NCBI RefSeq assembly: GCF_036245865.1
Contig: NZ_BTTW01000001.1
Span: forward strand, 1 to 64,000
Origin: Corallococcus caeni
GTDB taxonomy: Bacteria; Myxococcota; Myxococcia; Myxococcales; Myxococcaceae
DNA length: 64,000 nucleotides
Direction of reading: 5' to 3'
Numbering within the stretch: the first letter of the stretch is position 1; every line of letters begins with the position of its first letter. The notes beneath the pieces are model-generated. The model was not told where the DNA came from and did not search any database. It worked only from the letters and a program-made list of their open reading frames with translations. Position numbers and translations under genes: made by a program. Shown here in pieces: positions 55,223 to 64,000 of the stretch.

Positions 55223-55450
55223 GTACCCCACCCCTTCGCTGTCGGTCGCTCGTCCCGTCACACGCGTGCCCCTGGCCCTCGTGGGTTCCCGTCCGTCCGG
55301 GGCTTGCCAGGTGGCAAACCCCAACGGCAAACAGCTAGCGGGCAAGGGGCAAAGCAGCGCGCGTGCCAGGGAATGGCAGCGAGGGAGGCCTGTATCTTCA
55401 AGCGGTTGCGGGATCACCCCGGACCGCCGGGCCGAGCAAGGCTGAAAAAG

Positions 55451-57112
55451 CTACGGGACCGGTGCGGTCTCCATCGGTAGGACCGCGGAGGCGATCACGT
55501 CCAGGCGCCCCTCGCGCAGCCACGCCGGGCCCAGCTCCGACAGCAGGCGCGCCAGCGTGGAGTTCACCACCCGACGCAGCTCCTCGCGCGCCGCTTCCGG
55601 CACCGCGGGCGACAGCGCCGCCACCGCGCGCTCCGCCGCGCTCGCCCGCAGGCGGGGGGACTCCGGGGTGCCCTCGAAGAGGCGCTGCCCCAGCTCCGCG
55701 GTGCGCCCCAGCGGCACGGGCCGCACGTCCACGCGCTCCTCCAGCACGGCCATGGAGACGCCGGCCGCCCACAGCCGCTCCACGCCCAGCACGTCCAGCG
55801 ACACGCCGAAGCGCGCCAGCACGGTGCGCGCCGCGTCCTCCGTACCGCCCAGGAGCGCGCCCAGCGCCGCCACCTGGCCCTCCGCGCGCGCGAGCAGCGC
55901 CTCCGAACCGGCCACCTCGCGCAGGGAGCGGAACGGCACGGCCTCCGCGCCGGGGACGCGCAGCGCCCTGCGGGGGCGCTTGCGGCGGAGGGCCTCCAGC
56001 GCGGCGGCCTCCTCCGGGAGCACCAGCGGCACGTCGTCCAGCTTCACGAAGGGCACCTTGAAGAGGCGGTCCGCGCGGTACTTGAGCTGGAGCGTCAGCG
56101 TGAAGCCCACCTGGAAGACGCGGCGCAGGGGCGTGTCGCGCAGCACCTCTGGCGCCTTCGCGGGGGCGGCACCCGTCAAGTGCTCCAGGCCCAACGACAG
56201 GTAGTCGCGCACCCATTCCCCCACGCGGCGCACGGCGTCCAGGTCGCCCGGGTCGCCCAGCTCCGCGACGAGCACGGCGTTGGCCACCTCCCGCAGCTCG
56301 TCCTCCGCGTTCATCCGCTCCACGTCGGACAGGTCCCGGAAGGCCGCCTCCAGGTAGTCCACGTGGCCGCCCGTGGCGGTGAGCGCGGGCGTCCCGGAAG
56401 ACGTGGGGCGCGGCGGCACGTCCACGCGGCTGAAGAGGGACAGGGCGTCCTCCAGCGAGGGGAAGCCCAGGTCGGCGAGGCGCGCGCGGCGGAACTGGAA
56501 CGCGGTCTCCTCCAGCTCGGAGGGGATCTCCCAGCGCACGGCCTCGAAGAGGCGCACCGCTTCGAAGGGGTTCTGCGCGATGAGGTCGTTGAGGAGCGCG
56601 CGCATGGCGGACATCTCCACGCCCTCCACCTTCAGCTCCACCAGGTAGCGGCCCTCCGGGGTCTCCAGCGTCATCCCCTGCGGGTTGACGTCCGGGTTCT
56701 CCTCCAGGTCGTGGACGACGGTGAACTCCTTGAGGAGCGTCTCCACCACCTCCAGGTCCACCGCGTGCACCTTGCGAAGGAAGTCCTCCGGCTCGTCCCC
56801 GCGCGCGGCGCGCAGCCAGGTGAGCACCGCGTGCGGGTCCAGCTTGTCCTTCGCCCAGCCGCCCAGGTCCACGAAGGTGCGGAACTGCGCGGGGGACGCC
56901 AGCTGCACGAGCTCCGTCGTGTCCGCCAGCCCCACCTCCTGGATGGTGACGTAGAGGTCCTCCGCCGGCAGCGAGCGCACCAGCGCCGCCGTGTCCTCCG
57001 CGTCGAAGAGCGCCGCCACCCGCTGGCGCGGGGACAGGCGCATCAACCGCTGACGCTCCTCGCGGGGCGCGAGGGGCGAACCACCACCATTCGTCTTGCC
57101 GTTCTGGGACAC
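55451..57112 (-). CDS. DUF6178 family protein
   Basis: A 553-residue cytosolic protein. The start RLMRLSPRQRVAALFDAEDTAALVRSLPAEDLYVTIQEVG is typical of a family found in delta-proteobacteria with no known function. It is mainly helical and rich in Leu, Ala and Glu and has no transmembrane segment. It is on the same strand as engB 39 bases upstream; the stretch between its stop and the O-antigen ligase start is 228 bases. Confidence 0.78.
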   Translation of the reverse strand: MSQNGKTNGGGSPLAPREERQRLMRLSPRQRVAALFDAEDTAALVRSLPAEDLYVTIQEVGLADTTELVQLASPAQFRTFVDLGGWAKDKLDPHAVLTWLRAARGDEPEDFLRKVHAVDLEVVETLLKEFTVVHDLEENPDVNPQGMTLETPEGRYLVELKVEGVEMSAMRALLNDLIAQNPFEAVRLFEAVRWEIPSELEETAFQFRRARLADLGFPSLEDALSLFSRVDVPPRPTSSGTPALTATGGHVDYLEAAFRDLSDVERMNAEDELREVANAVLVAELGDPGDLDAVRRVGEWVRDYLSLGLEHLTGAAPAKAPEVLRDTPLRRVFQVGFTLTLQLKYRADRLFKVPFVKLDDVPLVLPEEAAALEALRRKRPRRALRVPGAEAVPFRSLREVAGSEALLARAEGQVAALGALLGGTEDAARTVLARFGVSLDVLGVERLWAAGVSMAVLEERVDVRPVPLGRTAELGQRLFEGTPESPRLRASAAERAVAALSPAVPEAAREELRRVVNSTLARLLSELGPAWLREGRLDVIASAVLPMETAPVP

Positions 57113-57151
57113 GCCGGGGGTGCTACCACAGCGCGCCCGGCCCCGGCAGCC

Positions 57152-57772
57152 TCAGACGCGGGTGGCCTTGCCGAAGGTGTCCAGCAGCGTGCCCCACACC
57201 TCCTCCACGCCCAGCTTCTCCGTGGAGGAGAACGGGATGACCGCCTCGCGGGGCAGCTCCAACTGCTCCGCCAGCTTCTGCAACCGGGGCTTGCGCTGCG
57301 CCTTCGTCAGCCGGTCCACCTTGGTGGCCACGACGAGGATGCGGCGGTTGTGCTCCTGGAGGTAGTCCAGCGTCTGCAGGTCCTCCGGCGTGGGGCCCAC
57401 CTCCGCGTCGATGATGCTCACCACCACCTCCAACCGGTGCCGGTTCTTGAGGTAGGTGGTGATCATCTCCTGCCACTGGGCCTTGTCCGCCTTGCTCGCC
57501 TTGGCGAAGCCGTAGCCGGGCAGGTCCGCCAGGCGCACCGTGTGGCGCACGCCGTCGCGGTCCAGGTCCACGTCGAAGAAGTTGAGCGTGCGGGTGCGCC
57601 CCGGCGTGTTGGACACGCGCACCAGCTTCCGCCGGTTCGTCAGGGCGTTGATCATGGACGACTTGCCGACGTTGGAGCGGCCGACGAAGGCCACCTCCGC
57701 GGCGTGGTCCGTGGGCAGTCCCTTGAGCTCCACGGCGGTGGTGACGAAGCGGGCGTCGATGATCTTGATCAA
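57152..57772 (-). CDS. engB: Ribosome biogenesis GTPase EngB (YihA/YsxC)
   Basis: Small essential-type GTPase of 206 residues acting in 50S assembly. G1 GRSNVGKSS (31-39), G2 GRTRTLNFFDV, G3 DLPGYGFAKA and G4 ATKVDRL are all in place. It lies 11 bases after the tetraheme cytochrome stop on the same strand. Confidence 0.95.
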   Translation of the reverse strand: MIKIIDARFVTTAVELKGLPTDHAAEVAFVGRSNVGKSSMINALTNRRKLVRVSNTPGRTRTLNFFDVDLDRDGVRHTVRLADLPGYGFAKASKADKAQWQEMITTYLKNRHRLEVVVSIIDAEVGPTPEDLQTLDYLQEHNRRILVVATKVDRLTKAQRKPRLQKLAEQLELPREAVIPFSSTEKLGVEEVWGTLLDTFGKATRV

Positions 57773-57783
57773 GCGGGGGTCAC

Positions 57784-58299
57784 TTACTTCTTCGCCGTGG
57801 CGGGAGCCGGCGTCGTGGGGGCAGGGGTCGCGTCCGCGCGGGTCTGCTTGCGGGCACGTTCAGCGGACCAGTGGTCGATGGCCTTCAGCGCTTCCTTGAA
57901 ATCGAACGGACGCAGGGACGGCGAGGACGCGTCATGGCAGGTGCGGCACTGCTTCTCCGACGGGTCCACCAGCCCCACCAGCCGCGCCAGCTCCGGGTCC
58001 TTCATCACGTAGGACGGAGAGTAGTACTGCCCGCCGCCGTGGCACGTCTCACAGGTGACGGCCGACAGCTGCTGCTCCGCCTGGTCCGGCGCGTGGCAGG
58101 ACAGGCAGCGCGCGTCCTTCTTCTGCCCCTCCGCCAGCGTCTCCGTCGCACGGGCGTGCTTGGACTTCATCCACGCGTCGTACGCCTCCGGGTGGCAGCC
58201 CTTGCAGCTGTCGGGACCCGTGAAGTCCGCGGCGCCAGCGAGGCCACCACACACGGCGAGCAGGAGGGCGGAAAAGACCCGGAAGGCACGAGAAGACAT
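57784..58299 (-). CDS. Periplasmic tetraheme cytochrome c
   Basis: A 171-residue protein with a signal peptide (cleavage near GLAGAA) and four CxxCH heme sites: C32KGCH36, C65LSCH69, C83ETCH87 and C118RTCH122. The layout is like cytochrome c-554 and other multiheme electron carriers. The C-terminal 25 residues are Ala/Thr/Pro-rich. The large upstream open frame is a shadow; ATG 58299 begins the signal peptide. The electron donor and acceptor are not encoded nearby. Confidence 0.88.
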   Translation of the reverse strand: MSSRAFRVFSALLLAVCGGLAGAADFTGPDSCKGCHPEAYDAWMKSKHARATETLAEGQKKDARCLSCHAPDQAEQQLSAVTCETCHGGGQYYSPSYVMKDPELARLVGLVDPSEKQCRTCHDASSPSLRPFDFKEALKAIDHWSAERARKQTRADATPAPTTPAPATAKK

Positions 58300-58434
58300 G
58301 CCTTGAGCACGTAGCAGAGGCCCCTGGAGGGGGCAAGGCGTCTCGTTCGTGATTGAATACCGGGTGGACAGGTGCGTGGCTTGAGGTAACGGACCTTGAG
58401 GCGTGCCTGCCTGATCCGCTAGGGAGGAGTCGAG

Positions 58435-58917
58435 ATGCGGACCCCCGTGATTGCCGTCCTGTTCGCCGTTGCCGTCCTTGCCGTCTCCCTGCCTGCTTCC
58501 GCCAAGCCGTGGCAGGGCATCGAGCCCGGGTCCTCCAAGAAGGAGGACGTAGTGAAGAAGTTCGGGGAGCCGTCCCGGACCATGAGCCAAGACGGCAAGG
58601 AGATCCTGGCCTACTTCGCCAAGGAGGCGATCAAGGGCACCACCCAGGCCCAGTTCAAGGTGGACCCGGCCACCCAGCAGGTGGAGCGCATCGACGTGTT
58701 CCCCGCGCCCGTCATCGAGAAGGACACCATCGAGAACAGCTACGGCCCCGCGTGCCCGGCCGGCGCCATGCCCGCCACGCCCTGCTACCTGCGCAAGCTC
58801 ACGGACGACTTCCGCACCTACTTCCTCTACGTGAAGCTGGGCGTGGCCATCTTCTTCAACGAGGACGGCAAGACGGTGCAGTCCTTCGTCTTCACCACGC
58901 CCAAGGCCGCGAAGTAG
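58435..58917 (+). CDS. Secreted protein of unknown function
   Basis: A 160-residue protein with a strong signal peptide (VLFAVAVLAVSLPASA/K). The start of the mature part, PWQGIEPGSSKKEDVVKKFGEPSR, resembles the SmpA/OmlA/BamE-like motif in which a Gly-x-Ser/Thr-x-x-x-V-x-x-x-x-G-x-P stretch recurs. The rest holds two Cys that could bond. Divergent from the cytochrome gene and directly before coaE with three bases between. Confidence 0.72.
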   Translation: MRTPVIAVLFAVAVLAVSLPASAKPWQGIEPGSSKKEDVVKKFGEPSRTMSQDGKEILAYFAKEAIKGTTQAQFKVDPATQQVERIDVFPAPVIEKDTIENSYGPACPAGAMPATPCYLRKLTDDFRTYFLYVKLGVAIFFNEDGKTVQSFVFTTPKAAK

Positions 58918-58920
58918 CCC

Positions 58921-59517
58921 GTGCACGTCTTCGGCCTGACGGGTGGCATCGCCTCCGGCAAGAGCACGGTGAGCCGGATGCTGCGGGAACTGGGCGCGCG
59001 CGTGCTGGACGCGGACGTGCTCGCCCGGGAGGTGGTGGAGCCCGGCACGCCCGGCCTCACGCGCATCGCGGAGCGCTTCCCCGGCGTGGTGGGCCCCGAC
59101 GGCCGCCTGGACCGGGTGAAGCTGGGCGCGCACATCTTCGCGGACCCCGCGGAGAGGGCCGCCCTCAACGCCATCGTGCACCCGGAGGTGCGCGCCCTCT
59201 TCCTCCAGAAGCTCCAGGCGCTGGAGGCGGAGGGCGTCACCCACGTCGTCTACGACGTCCCGCTGCTCATCGAGACGGGGCTGCACTCGGCCATGGAGGG
59301 CGTGGCCGTGGTGTGGGTGCCGCGCGAGGCGCAGAAGGCGCGGCTGATGGCGCGCGACGGCCTGGACGCGGCCCAGGCGGAGGCGCGGCTCCAGGCGCAG
59401 ATGGCGCTGGACGACAAGCGCGCGCACGCGACGTGGGTCATCGACAACAGCGGGGCCCCCGAGGCCACCCGCCCCCAGGTGGAAGCCGTGTGGCGGGCGA
59501 TGCTCGCGCACGGCTGA
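58921..59517 (+). CDS. coaE: Dephospho-CoA kinase
   Basis: Final step of coenzyme A synthesis, phosphorylating dephospho-CoA; 198 residues. P-loop GGIASGKST (8-16), DADVLAREVVEPGTPGL and the adenylate-kinase-like lid YDVPLLIETGL are present. GTG 58921 is the start. It is followed 23 bases later by the SDR gene. Confidence 0.94.
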   Translation: MHVFGLTGGIASGKSTVSRMLRELGARVLDADVLAREVVEPGTPGLTRIAERFPGVVGPDGRLDRVKLGAHIFADPAERAALNAIVHPEVRALFLQKLQALEAEGVTHVVYDVPLLIETGLHSAMEGVAVVWVPREAQKARLMARDGLDAAQAEARLQAQMALDDKRAHATWVIDNSGAPEATRPQVEAVWRAMLAHG

Positions 59518-59540
59518 CGGGCGGTTATGCTGCGCCGCGC

Positions 59541-60710
59541 ATGAGCGAGACGTCGAAGACGCGGCACGACAGGCCCGGCACCTACTTCATCACCGGGTAC
59601 CCGGGGTTCATCGGCAAGCGGCTGGTGGAGCACATCGCGCGGGAGGACCCGCAGGGGCTCATCTACGCGCTCGTGCAGCCCAAGGCCTTCAAGGAGGCGC
59701 AGGCGCTCGCGGCGAAGGTCACGGGCGCGCGCGTGGAGCTGCTCACCGGTGACGCGGTGGACATGCACCTGGGCCTGTCCGGCGAGGAGTACCAGCGCCT
59801 GTGCGAACAGGTGACGGACATCTTCCACCTGGCCGCGGTGTCACAGCTGGGCGTGCCCAAGGAGACCGCGTGGCGGGTGAACGTGGACGGCACGCGCAAC
59901 CTGCTGGAGCTGGCGCGCGACTGCGAGCACCTCTCGCGCTTCAACCACTTCTCCACCTGCTACGTGTCCGGCGACCGCGTGGGCGTCATCGCCGAGGACG
60001 AGCTGGACCGGGGCCAGGCCTTCCGCAACGCCTACGAGGAGACGAAGTTCCAGGCGGAGCGGCTGGTGCAGCGCGCGGCGGCCACCCTCCCCGTCACCAT
60101 CTTCCGGCCGTCCAGCGTGGTGGGTGACTCGCGCACGGGCGAAATCGACCGCTTCGAGGGCCCGTACTACCTGGGCATCCTGCTCGTCACGTCCCCGCTG
60201 GTGGTGCCGCTGCCGCTGCCGGGCAACGGCGTCGCGCCGCTCAACGTGGTGCCAGTGGACTTCGTGGTGGAGGCCGTGTGGCGGCTGTCGCGGGACGCGC
60301 GGGCCCAGGGGCGCACCTTCCACCTGGTGGACCCCAACCCCATGAGCGCGCGGCGCGTGTACGAGCTCATCGCGGAGAAGGCCCACAAGCGGCTGCCGCG
60401 CTTCAACCTGTCCGCGCGCGCCGCGGACGTGATGCTGCGGCTGCCCGTGCTGGAGAAGCTGGCGCGGCCGCAGCGCGCCGCCATCAGCTACGTGAACCAC
60501 CTGGCCATCTACAATTGTCACAACACACTGGAGCTGCTGGACGGCACCGGCGTGCGCTGCCCACCGCTGTCGTCGTATCTGGATCAGCTCGTCGCCTACG
60601 TGCGTGAGCAATACAAGCAGCGCAAGGAGGGCGCGGAGGTGGAGGATCCGCTCGACCACGGACCGCTGCCTTCCCCCGACGAAGTCTCGGCGCCCCGTTC
60701 GCGCCGCTGA
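59541..60710 (+). CDS. SDR-family NAD-dependent oxidoreductase / epimerase
   Basis: A 389-residue extended SDR protein with an N-terminal Rossmann loop TYFITGYPGFIGKRLVEH, a catalytic region with the YEETKFQAE variant of YxxxK, and IFRPSSVVGDSRTGE. It resembles the male-sterility/fatty-acyl-reductase NAD-binding group. A C-terminal acidic and basic tail follows. Substrate unknown. Last gene of 58435-coaE-SDR. Confidence 0.85.
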   Translation: MSETSKTRHDRPGTYFITGYPGFIGKRLVEHIAREDPQGLIYALVQPKAFKEAQALAAKVTGARVELLTGDAVDMHLGLSGEEYQRLCEQVTDIFHLAAVSQLGVPKETAWRVNVDGTRNLLELARDCEHLSRFNHFSTCYVSGDRVGVIAEDELDRGQAFRNAYEETKFQAERLVQRAAATLPVTIFRPSSVVGDSRTGEIDRFEGPYYLGILLVTSPLVVPLPLPGNGVAPLNVVPVDFVVEAVWRLSRDARAQGRTFHLVDPNPMSARRVYELIAEKAHKRLPRFNLSARAADVMLRLPVLEKLARPQRAAISYVNHLAIYNCHNTLELLDGTGVRCPPLSSYLDQLVAYVREQYKQRKEGAEVEDPLDHGPLPSPDEVSAPRSRR

Positions 60711-61271
60711 GCAGGGTTCGCGCCCGGGCGCAAGGTGCGGCGCGGCGCCCGTCACGCGCTCGCGCCCGCCTGGCTGCTACGGCTTATTCCAGACTGACAA
60801 TTGTTACTGGGTTGCTAACGCAAAGTTGCAGGGGCCCCCCTCTTTTCAACGAAACAGTGTCCTGGTTAGCATGCGCTCCCACTGAACCTGGCGCGGTGAA
60901 CACAACCGCGCCTGCGAGAGTGGGTTGGAGCGCAGCGCTTGCCGGAGACCGTTGACAGTCGATTCGAGTGGGCCGCCCCGGGTTCGGGTGTGACGCCCCG
61001 GCTGTCCGGCCTGTCGAAGCGCCCCGCGCCCTCCCTTTTCGTGTTTCACGCCAGGCCTTTCCACGCGGGTCCCCGCCTTCGCGTCGTCGATGCGACCTCT
61101 GGCGTTGGGAAGCGTTCCCTATCGGGCTGTCGTCCACCCACGGCCCACCATCCGTAAGGGGAGGCTCGCCGCCCCCGGCGGTCCTCTCCCCATGCAGTCG
61201 TCGTGTCTCGCGGTTCCGTCACTCGCAGTCCCCCTCGTCCGGCAGTTCATCACCCCCAAGAAGGAAGGCGC
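60711..61271. other. Intergenic region of 561 bases
   Basis: A long gap before the metalloprotease gene. Its middle (60790-60880) is lower in GC than the rest, as is common in promoter regions, but I could not pick out a convincing -35/-10 pair: TTGACA at 60952-60957 has no matching -10. Short frames here look non-coding. Confidence 0.5.
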
Positions 61272-64000
61272 ATGCGTCTCAGGGAAAAGCTGTTGACCAG
61301 TCTGCTGCTGGTGCCCGTCGCGGGTACCAGCGCGTGGGCCAAGGAGCGGTCGAACTTCGACGCGTTCCTGGAGCAGCGGGAGTCCCGCCCGCTGTCCGTG
61401 GATTCCGCCGCGGCCGCGTCGCGCGGTCTCCGCATCGAGCAGACCGAGCAGCGGCTCGGCGTGCCCACGTTCGCGTGGGCGGCCCAGGACGGTGCGCAGT
61501 CCAAGTCGGTCATCCGCTCCGGCATGACGGCGGAAGCCGCGGCGCGCGCGCACCTGCAGAACGTGGCGGACAGCTACCGGCTGTCGCGCACGGACGTCGC
61601 GGGCGCCACGCTGCGCTCGGTGCATGACACGGGCAAGGGCGCGATCGTCGCCACGTTCCACCAGACGGTGAACGGCATCCCGGTCTTCCGCAACGAGGTC
61701 AAGGTCATCATGGGCCAGGACCAGCGCCTGGTGGCCGTGAGCGGCTACCTGGCCCCGTCCGAGCTCACGCAGGCCGCCCGCGCCAAGTCCCGCACCGGCG
61801 CCTTCAGCCTGGGTGCCGCGGACGCGGTCGCCTCCGCGTTCAAGGACATGACGGGCTCCAGCGCGCCGGCGTCGTCGTTCGTCAACGCCGGCACGAAGGG
61901 GGACCACACCTTCTTCGCGCTGAACCCCTCCGCGAAGGCCGCGCTGCCGCAGGACCTGGTCTCCCCCGCTCGCGCCCGGCAGGTGTTCTTCACGATGGCG
62001 GACGGCCTTGAGCCCGCCTGGTACGTGGAGGTCAACGCCGGCCCCAAGGCCTCGCGCTCCAGCGACTACTACGGCTACGTCATCTCCGCGACCACGGGCC
62101 AGGTGCTCTTCCGCAACAACCTGACCGTGGACGTGGCCGCCGAGCCCTTCACGTACAAGGTCTACGCGGACGCGGCGGCGCCGTACGTGCCCGAGGACGG
62201 TCCCCAGGGCAACGACATGACGCCCCACCCCACGGGCATCCCGGACGGCTCGCAGGGTCCGCTGGGCCGCGCGGCGAAGGACATCACCATCACGAACGTG
62301 CCGTTCACGCACAACGACCCGTGGCTGCCCAACAACGCCACGGTGACCACGGGTAACAACGTGGACGCGTACGCGGACCTGGAGCTGCCGGACGGCTACC
62401 AGCCCGGCTCGGCGGACATCCGGCCGACGGTCACCTCGGAGCGGACCTTCGGGTACGTCTACGACACCTCCATCGCCCCGGACGCGAACACCACGCAGGC
62501 CAAGGCGGCGGTGGTCAACCTCTTCTTCGTCAACAACTTCCTGCACGACTGGTTCTACGACGCCGGCTTCGACGAGGCCTCGGGCAACGCCCAGTCCATC
62601 AACTACGGCCGTGGCGGCGTGGAGGGTGACCCCATCCAGGCGCAGGGCCTGGACAGCAGCGGCCGCAACAACGCGAACATGAGCACGCCGTCCGACGGTG
62701 CTTCGCCGCGCATGCAGATGTACCTGTTCACCGGCACGCCGGAGCTCTCCGTGGGGTCCCCGGCGGCCATCGCGGGCATCTACGAGGCGGCCTCGGCCAG
62801 CTATGGCCCCGCGAGCTACGACGTCACGGGTGACATCAAGAGTCCTCTTCCGGACGACCCCAACAAGCTCGGCTGCGCCGCGTTCCCCGTGGACTACTTC
62901 AAGGGGAAGATCGCACTCATCGATCGCGGCACGTGCAACTTCGTCGTGAAGTCGCGCTTCGCCCACGAGGCGGGTGCGCTCGCCACCATCATCGGCAATA
63001 ACGCCCCTGGCAGCCCCGCGGGCATGGCCGGCAACGGCGTGGACGACCCGTTCGTCACGACGCCGTCGCTGATGATCTCCCAGGCCGCGGCGGCGGCCTG
63101 GCGGGCCCAGCTGGCGAACGGCGCGGTCAACGTGACGCTGCGCAAGTCCCCCAAGGAGGACCGCGACGGCACGCTGGACAACGCGGTCATCGCGCACGAG
63201 TGGGGCCACTACATCTCCAACCGCCTCATCGGCAACGCGGCCGGCCTGTCGAACAACCAGGGCCGCTCCATGGGCGAGGGCTGGGGTGACTTCACCGCCC
63301 AGCTGATGCAGGTGCGCGCGGAGGACGTCACCAAGACCGGCAACGGCCAGTGGCAGGGCGTCTACGGCGACGCGGGCTGGGTCAGCAGCGGTGGCCGCAA
63401 CCAGGGCTACTACTTCGGCCTGCGCCGGCTGCCCTACACGACGGACCTGACCAAGAACGCGCTGTCGCTGAAGCACATCGCCAACGGCACCGCGCTTCCC
63501 TCCAACGCGAACACGACCTACCTGGCGGGGCAGCGTAACAGCGAGGTCCACAACTCCGGTGAGATCTGGGCCTCCATGCTGTGGGAGTGCTACGCGAGCC
63601 TCCTCAACGCCCACCCGTTCCAGGAGGCCCAGGACCGGATGAAGCGCTACCTCGTCGCCGCGTACAAGGCGACGCCGAACGCGCCCACCTTCCTGGAGGC
63701 GCGCGACGCCGTCCTCGCGGTGGCGGCGGCCAGCGACCCGGCCGACTACAGCCGCTTCGTGGCGGCCTTCGCCAAGCGCGGCGCGGGCTTCGGCGCCAAG
63801 GTGCCGGACCGCAATTCGTGGGACCACGTCGGCGTGGTGGAGAGCAAGGTCACGGGCAACACGATCGAGGTCACCGGCCTGAGCCTGGATGACAGCCGGT
63901 CCGGCTGCGACAAGGACGGCGTGCTCGACGTGGGCGAGGAAGGCCTGCTGCACCTGACCGTGCGCAACGTGGGCGGCGGCGCGCTGGGGTCCTTCACGGG
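61272..64000 (+). CDS. Fungalysin (M36) metalloprotease, C-terminus outside the window
   Basis: The 909 residues visible form a secreted zinc protease precursor: signal peptide (LLTSLLLVPVAGTSAWA), a propeptide with an FTP-type inhibitor region (about 60-200), the M36 domain with zinc site HEWGH (H642, E643, H646) and the third ligand in GEGWGDFT (E669), and inserted into it a PA domain (KIALIDRGTCNFVVKSRFA). After the catalytic part, residues 850 onward start a C-terminal repeat region. GGAAGG precedes ATG 61272. Likely digests extracellular protein during predation. Confidence 0.92.
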   Translation, partial: MRLREKLLTSLLLVPVAGTSAWAKERSNFDAFLEQRESRPLSVDSAAAASRGLRIEQTEQRLGVPTFAWAAQDGAQSKSVIRSGMTAEAAARAHLQNVADSYRLSRTDVAGATLRSVHDTGKGAIVATFHQTVNGIPVFRNEVKVIMGQDQRLVAVSGYLAPSELTQAARAKSRTGAFSLGAADAVASAFKDMTGSSAPASSFVNAGTKGDHTFFALNPSAKAALPQDLVSPARARQVFFTMADGLEPAWYVEVNAGPKASRSSDYYGYVISATTGQVLFRNNLTVDVAAEPFTYKVYADAAAPYVPEDGPQGNDMTPHPTGIPDGSQGPLGRAAKDITITNVPFTHNDPWLPNNATVTTGNNVDAYADLELPDGYQPGSADIRPTVTSERTFGYVYDTSIAPDANTTQAKAAVVNLFFVNNFLHDWFYDAGFDEASGNAQSINYGRGGVEGDPIQAQGLDSSGRNNANMSTPSDGASPRMQMYLFTGTPELSVGSPAAIAGIYEAASASYGPASYDVTGDIKSPLPDDPNKLGCAAFPVDYFKGKIALIDRGTCNFVVKSRFAHEAGALATIIGNNAPGSPAGMAGNGVDDPFVTTPSLMISQAAAAAWRAQLANGAVNVTLRKSPKEDRDGTLDNAVIAHEWGHYISNRLIGNAAGLSNNQGRSMGEGWGDFTAQLMQVRAEDVTKTGNGQWQGVYGDAGWVSSGGRNQGYYFGLRRLPYTTDLTKNALSLKHIANGTALPSNANTTYLAGQRNSEVHNSGEIWASMLWECYASLLNAHPFQEAQDRMKRYLVAAYKATPNAPTFLEARDAVLAVAAASDPADYSRFVAAFAKRGAGFGAKVPDRNSWDHVGVVESKVTGNTIEVTGLSLDDSRSGCDKDGVLDVGEEGLLHLTVRNVGGGALGSFT

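Noticed and set aside
60939-61157. A 72-codon frame before the metalloprotease
   Set aside because: Composition is non-coding and it overlaps a region expected to hold the promoter.

Overview
The window is very GC-rich DNA with dense, short-spaced genes. Many surface lipoproteins end their signal peptides in a lipobox, one protein carries a MYXO-CTERM-like tail, and the DUF1592/DUF1552, choice-of-anchor D and ELWxxDGT families are present. Together these point to a myxobacterium of the Myxococcus/Corallococcus type (inference from gene content; no database search was possible).

Layout. 0-1.3 kb: a minus-strand operon tRNA-Thr(TGT)-tRNA-Tyr-tRNA-Gly-tRNA-Thr(GGT)-tuf behind a clear sigma-70-like promoter, in the same order as thrU-tyrU-glyT-thrT-tufB of E. 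coli. 1.3-13.7 kb: rlmB, a secreted DsbD-N-like protein, a RimK-type ligase, a von Willebrand A lipoprotein, a DsrE-like protein, a HEAT-repeat protein, a HAD phosphatase, an AT-hook protein, the helicase hrpB, a GNAT acetyltransferase and two poorly known proteins, one with a FliK/HrpP-like tail. 13.7-17.2 kb: seven-iron ferredoxin, aspartate-semialdehyde dehydrogenase, rhodanese, an LCAD-type acyl-CoA dehydrogenase, and tRNA-Cys with its own promoter and terminator. 17.2-23.2 kb: envelope genes (beta-helix lipoprotein, SpoIID-like lipoprotein, TonB-like protein) and a CDF metal exporter. 23.2-30.2 kb: one-carbon and amino-acid metabolism, with gcvT-gcvH-gcvP on the minus strand divergent from metF-(membrane protein)-hom.

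30-39.2 kb is accessory in character: an ADP-ribosylglycohydrolase, a long HYDIN-repeat surface protein, an OmpA-family protein, and an island of lower GC that holds a 533-residue protein with a HEPN RNase motif. Beside it lie an intact IS5-type insertion sequence with a -1 frameshift site and a remnant of a second transposase. 39.2-43.8 kb returns to housekeeping genes: folD, a DjlA-like protein, an Smr nuclease-domain protein, an adenosine-deaminase-family enzyme with two altered substrate positions, and pyrD. 43.9-47.2 kb is another accessory and partly decayed patch: an ELWxxDGT lipoprotein, an RCC1 pseudogene, a small cysteine-rich lipoprotein and a Ser/Thr kinase reduced by a large in-frame deletion. 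47.4-51.2 kb is a two-gene unit of a heme-binding DUF1592-type lipoprotein and a Tat-exported DUF1552 protein. 51.3-61 kb: an ornithine cyclodeaminase-family enzyme, a glycosyltransferase/O-antigen ligase pair, a DUF6178 protein, engB, a tetraheme cytochrome, coaE and an SDR protein. From 61.3 kb to the end runs an incomplete fungalysin (M36) metalloprotease.

The best candidates for something new are the HEPN protein in the island, the deaminase-family enzyme with changed substrate contacts, the orphan FliK/HrpP-like protein, and the paired inverted palindromes at 34.5 kb.
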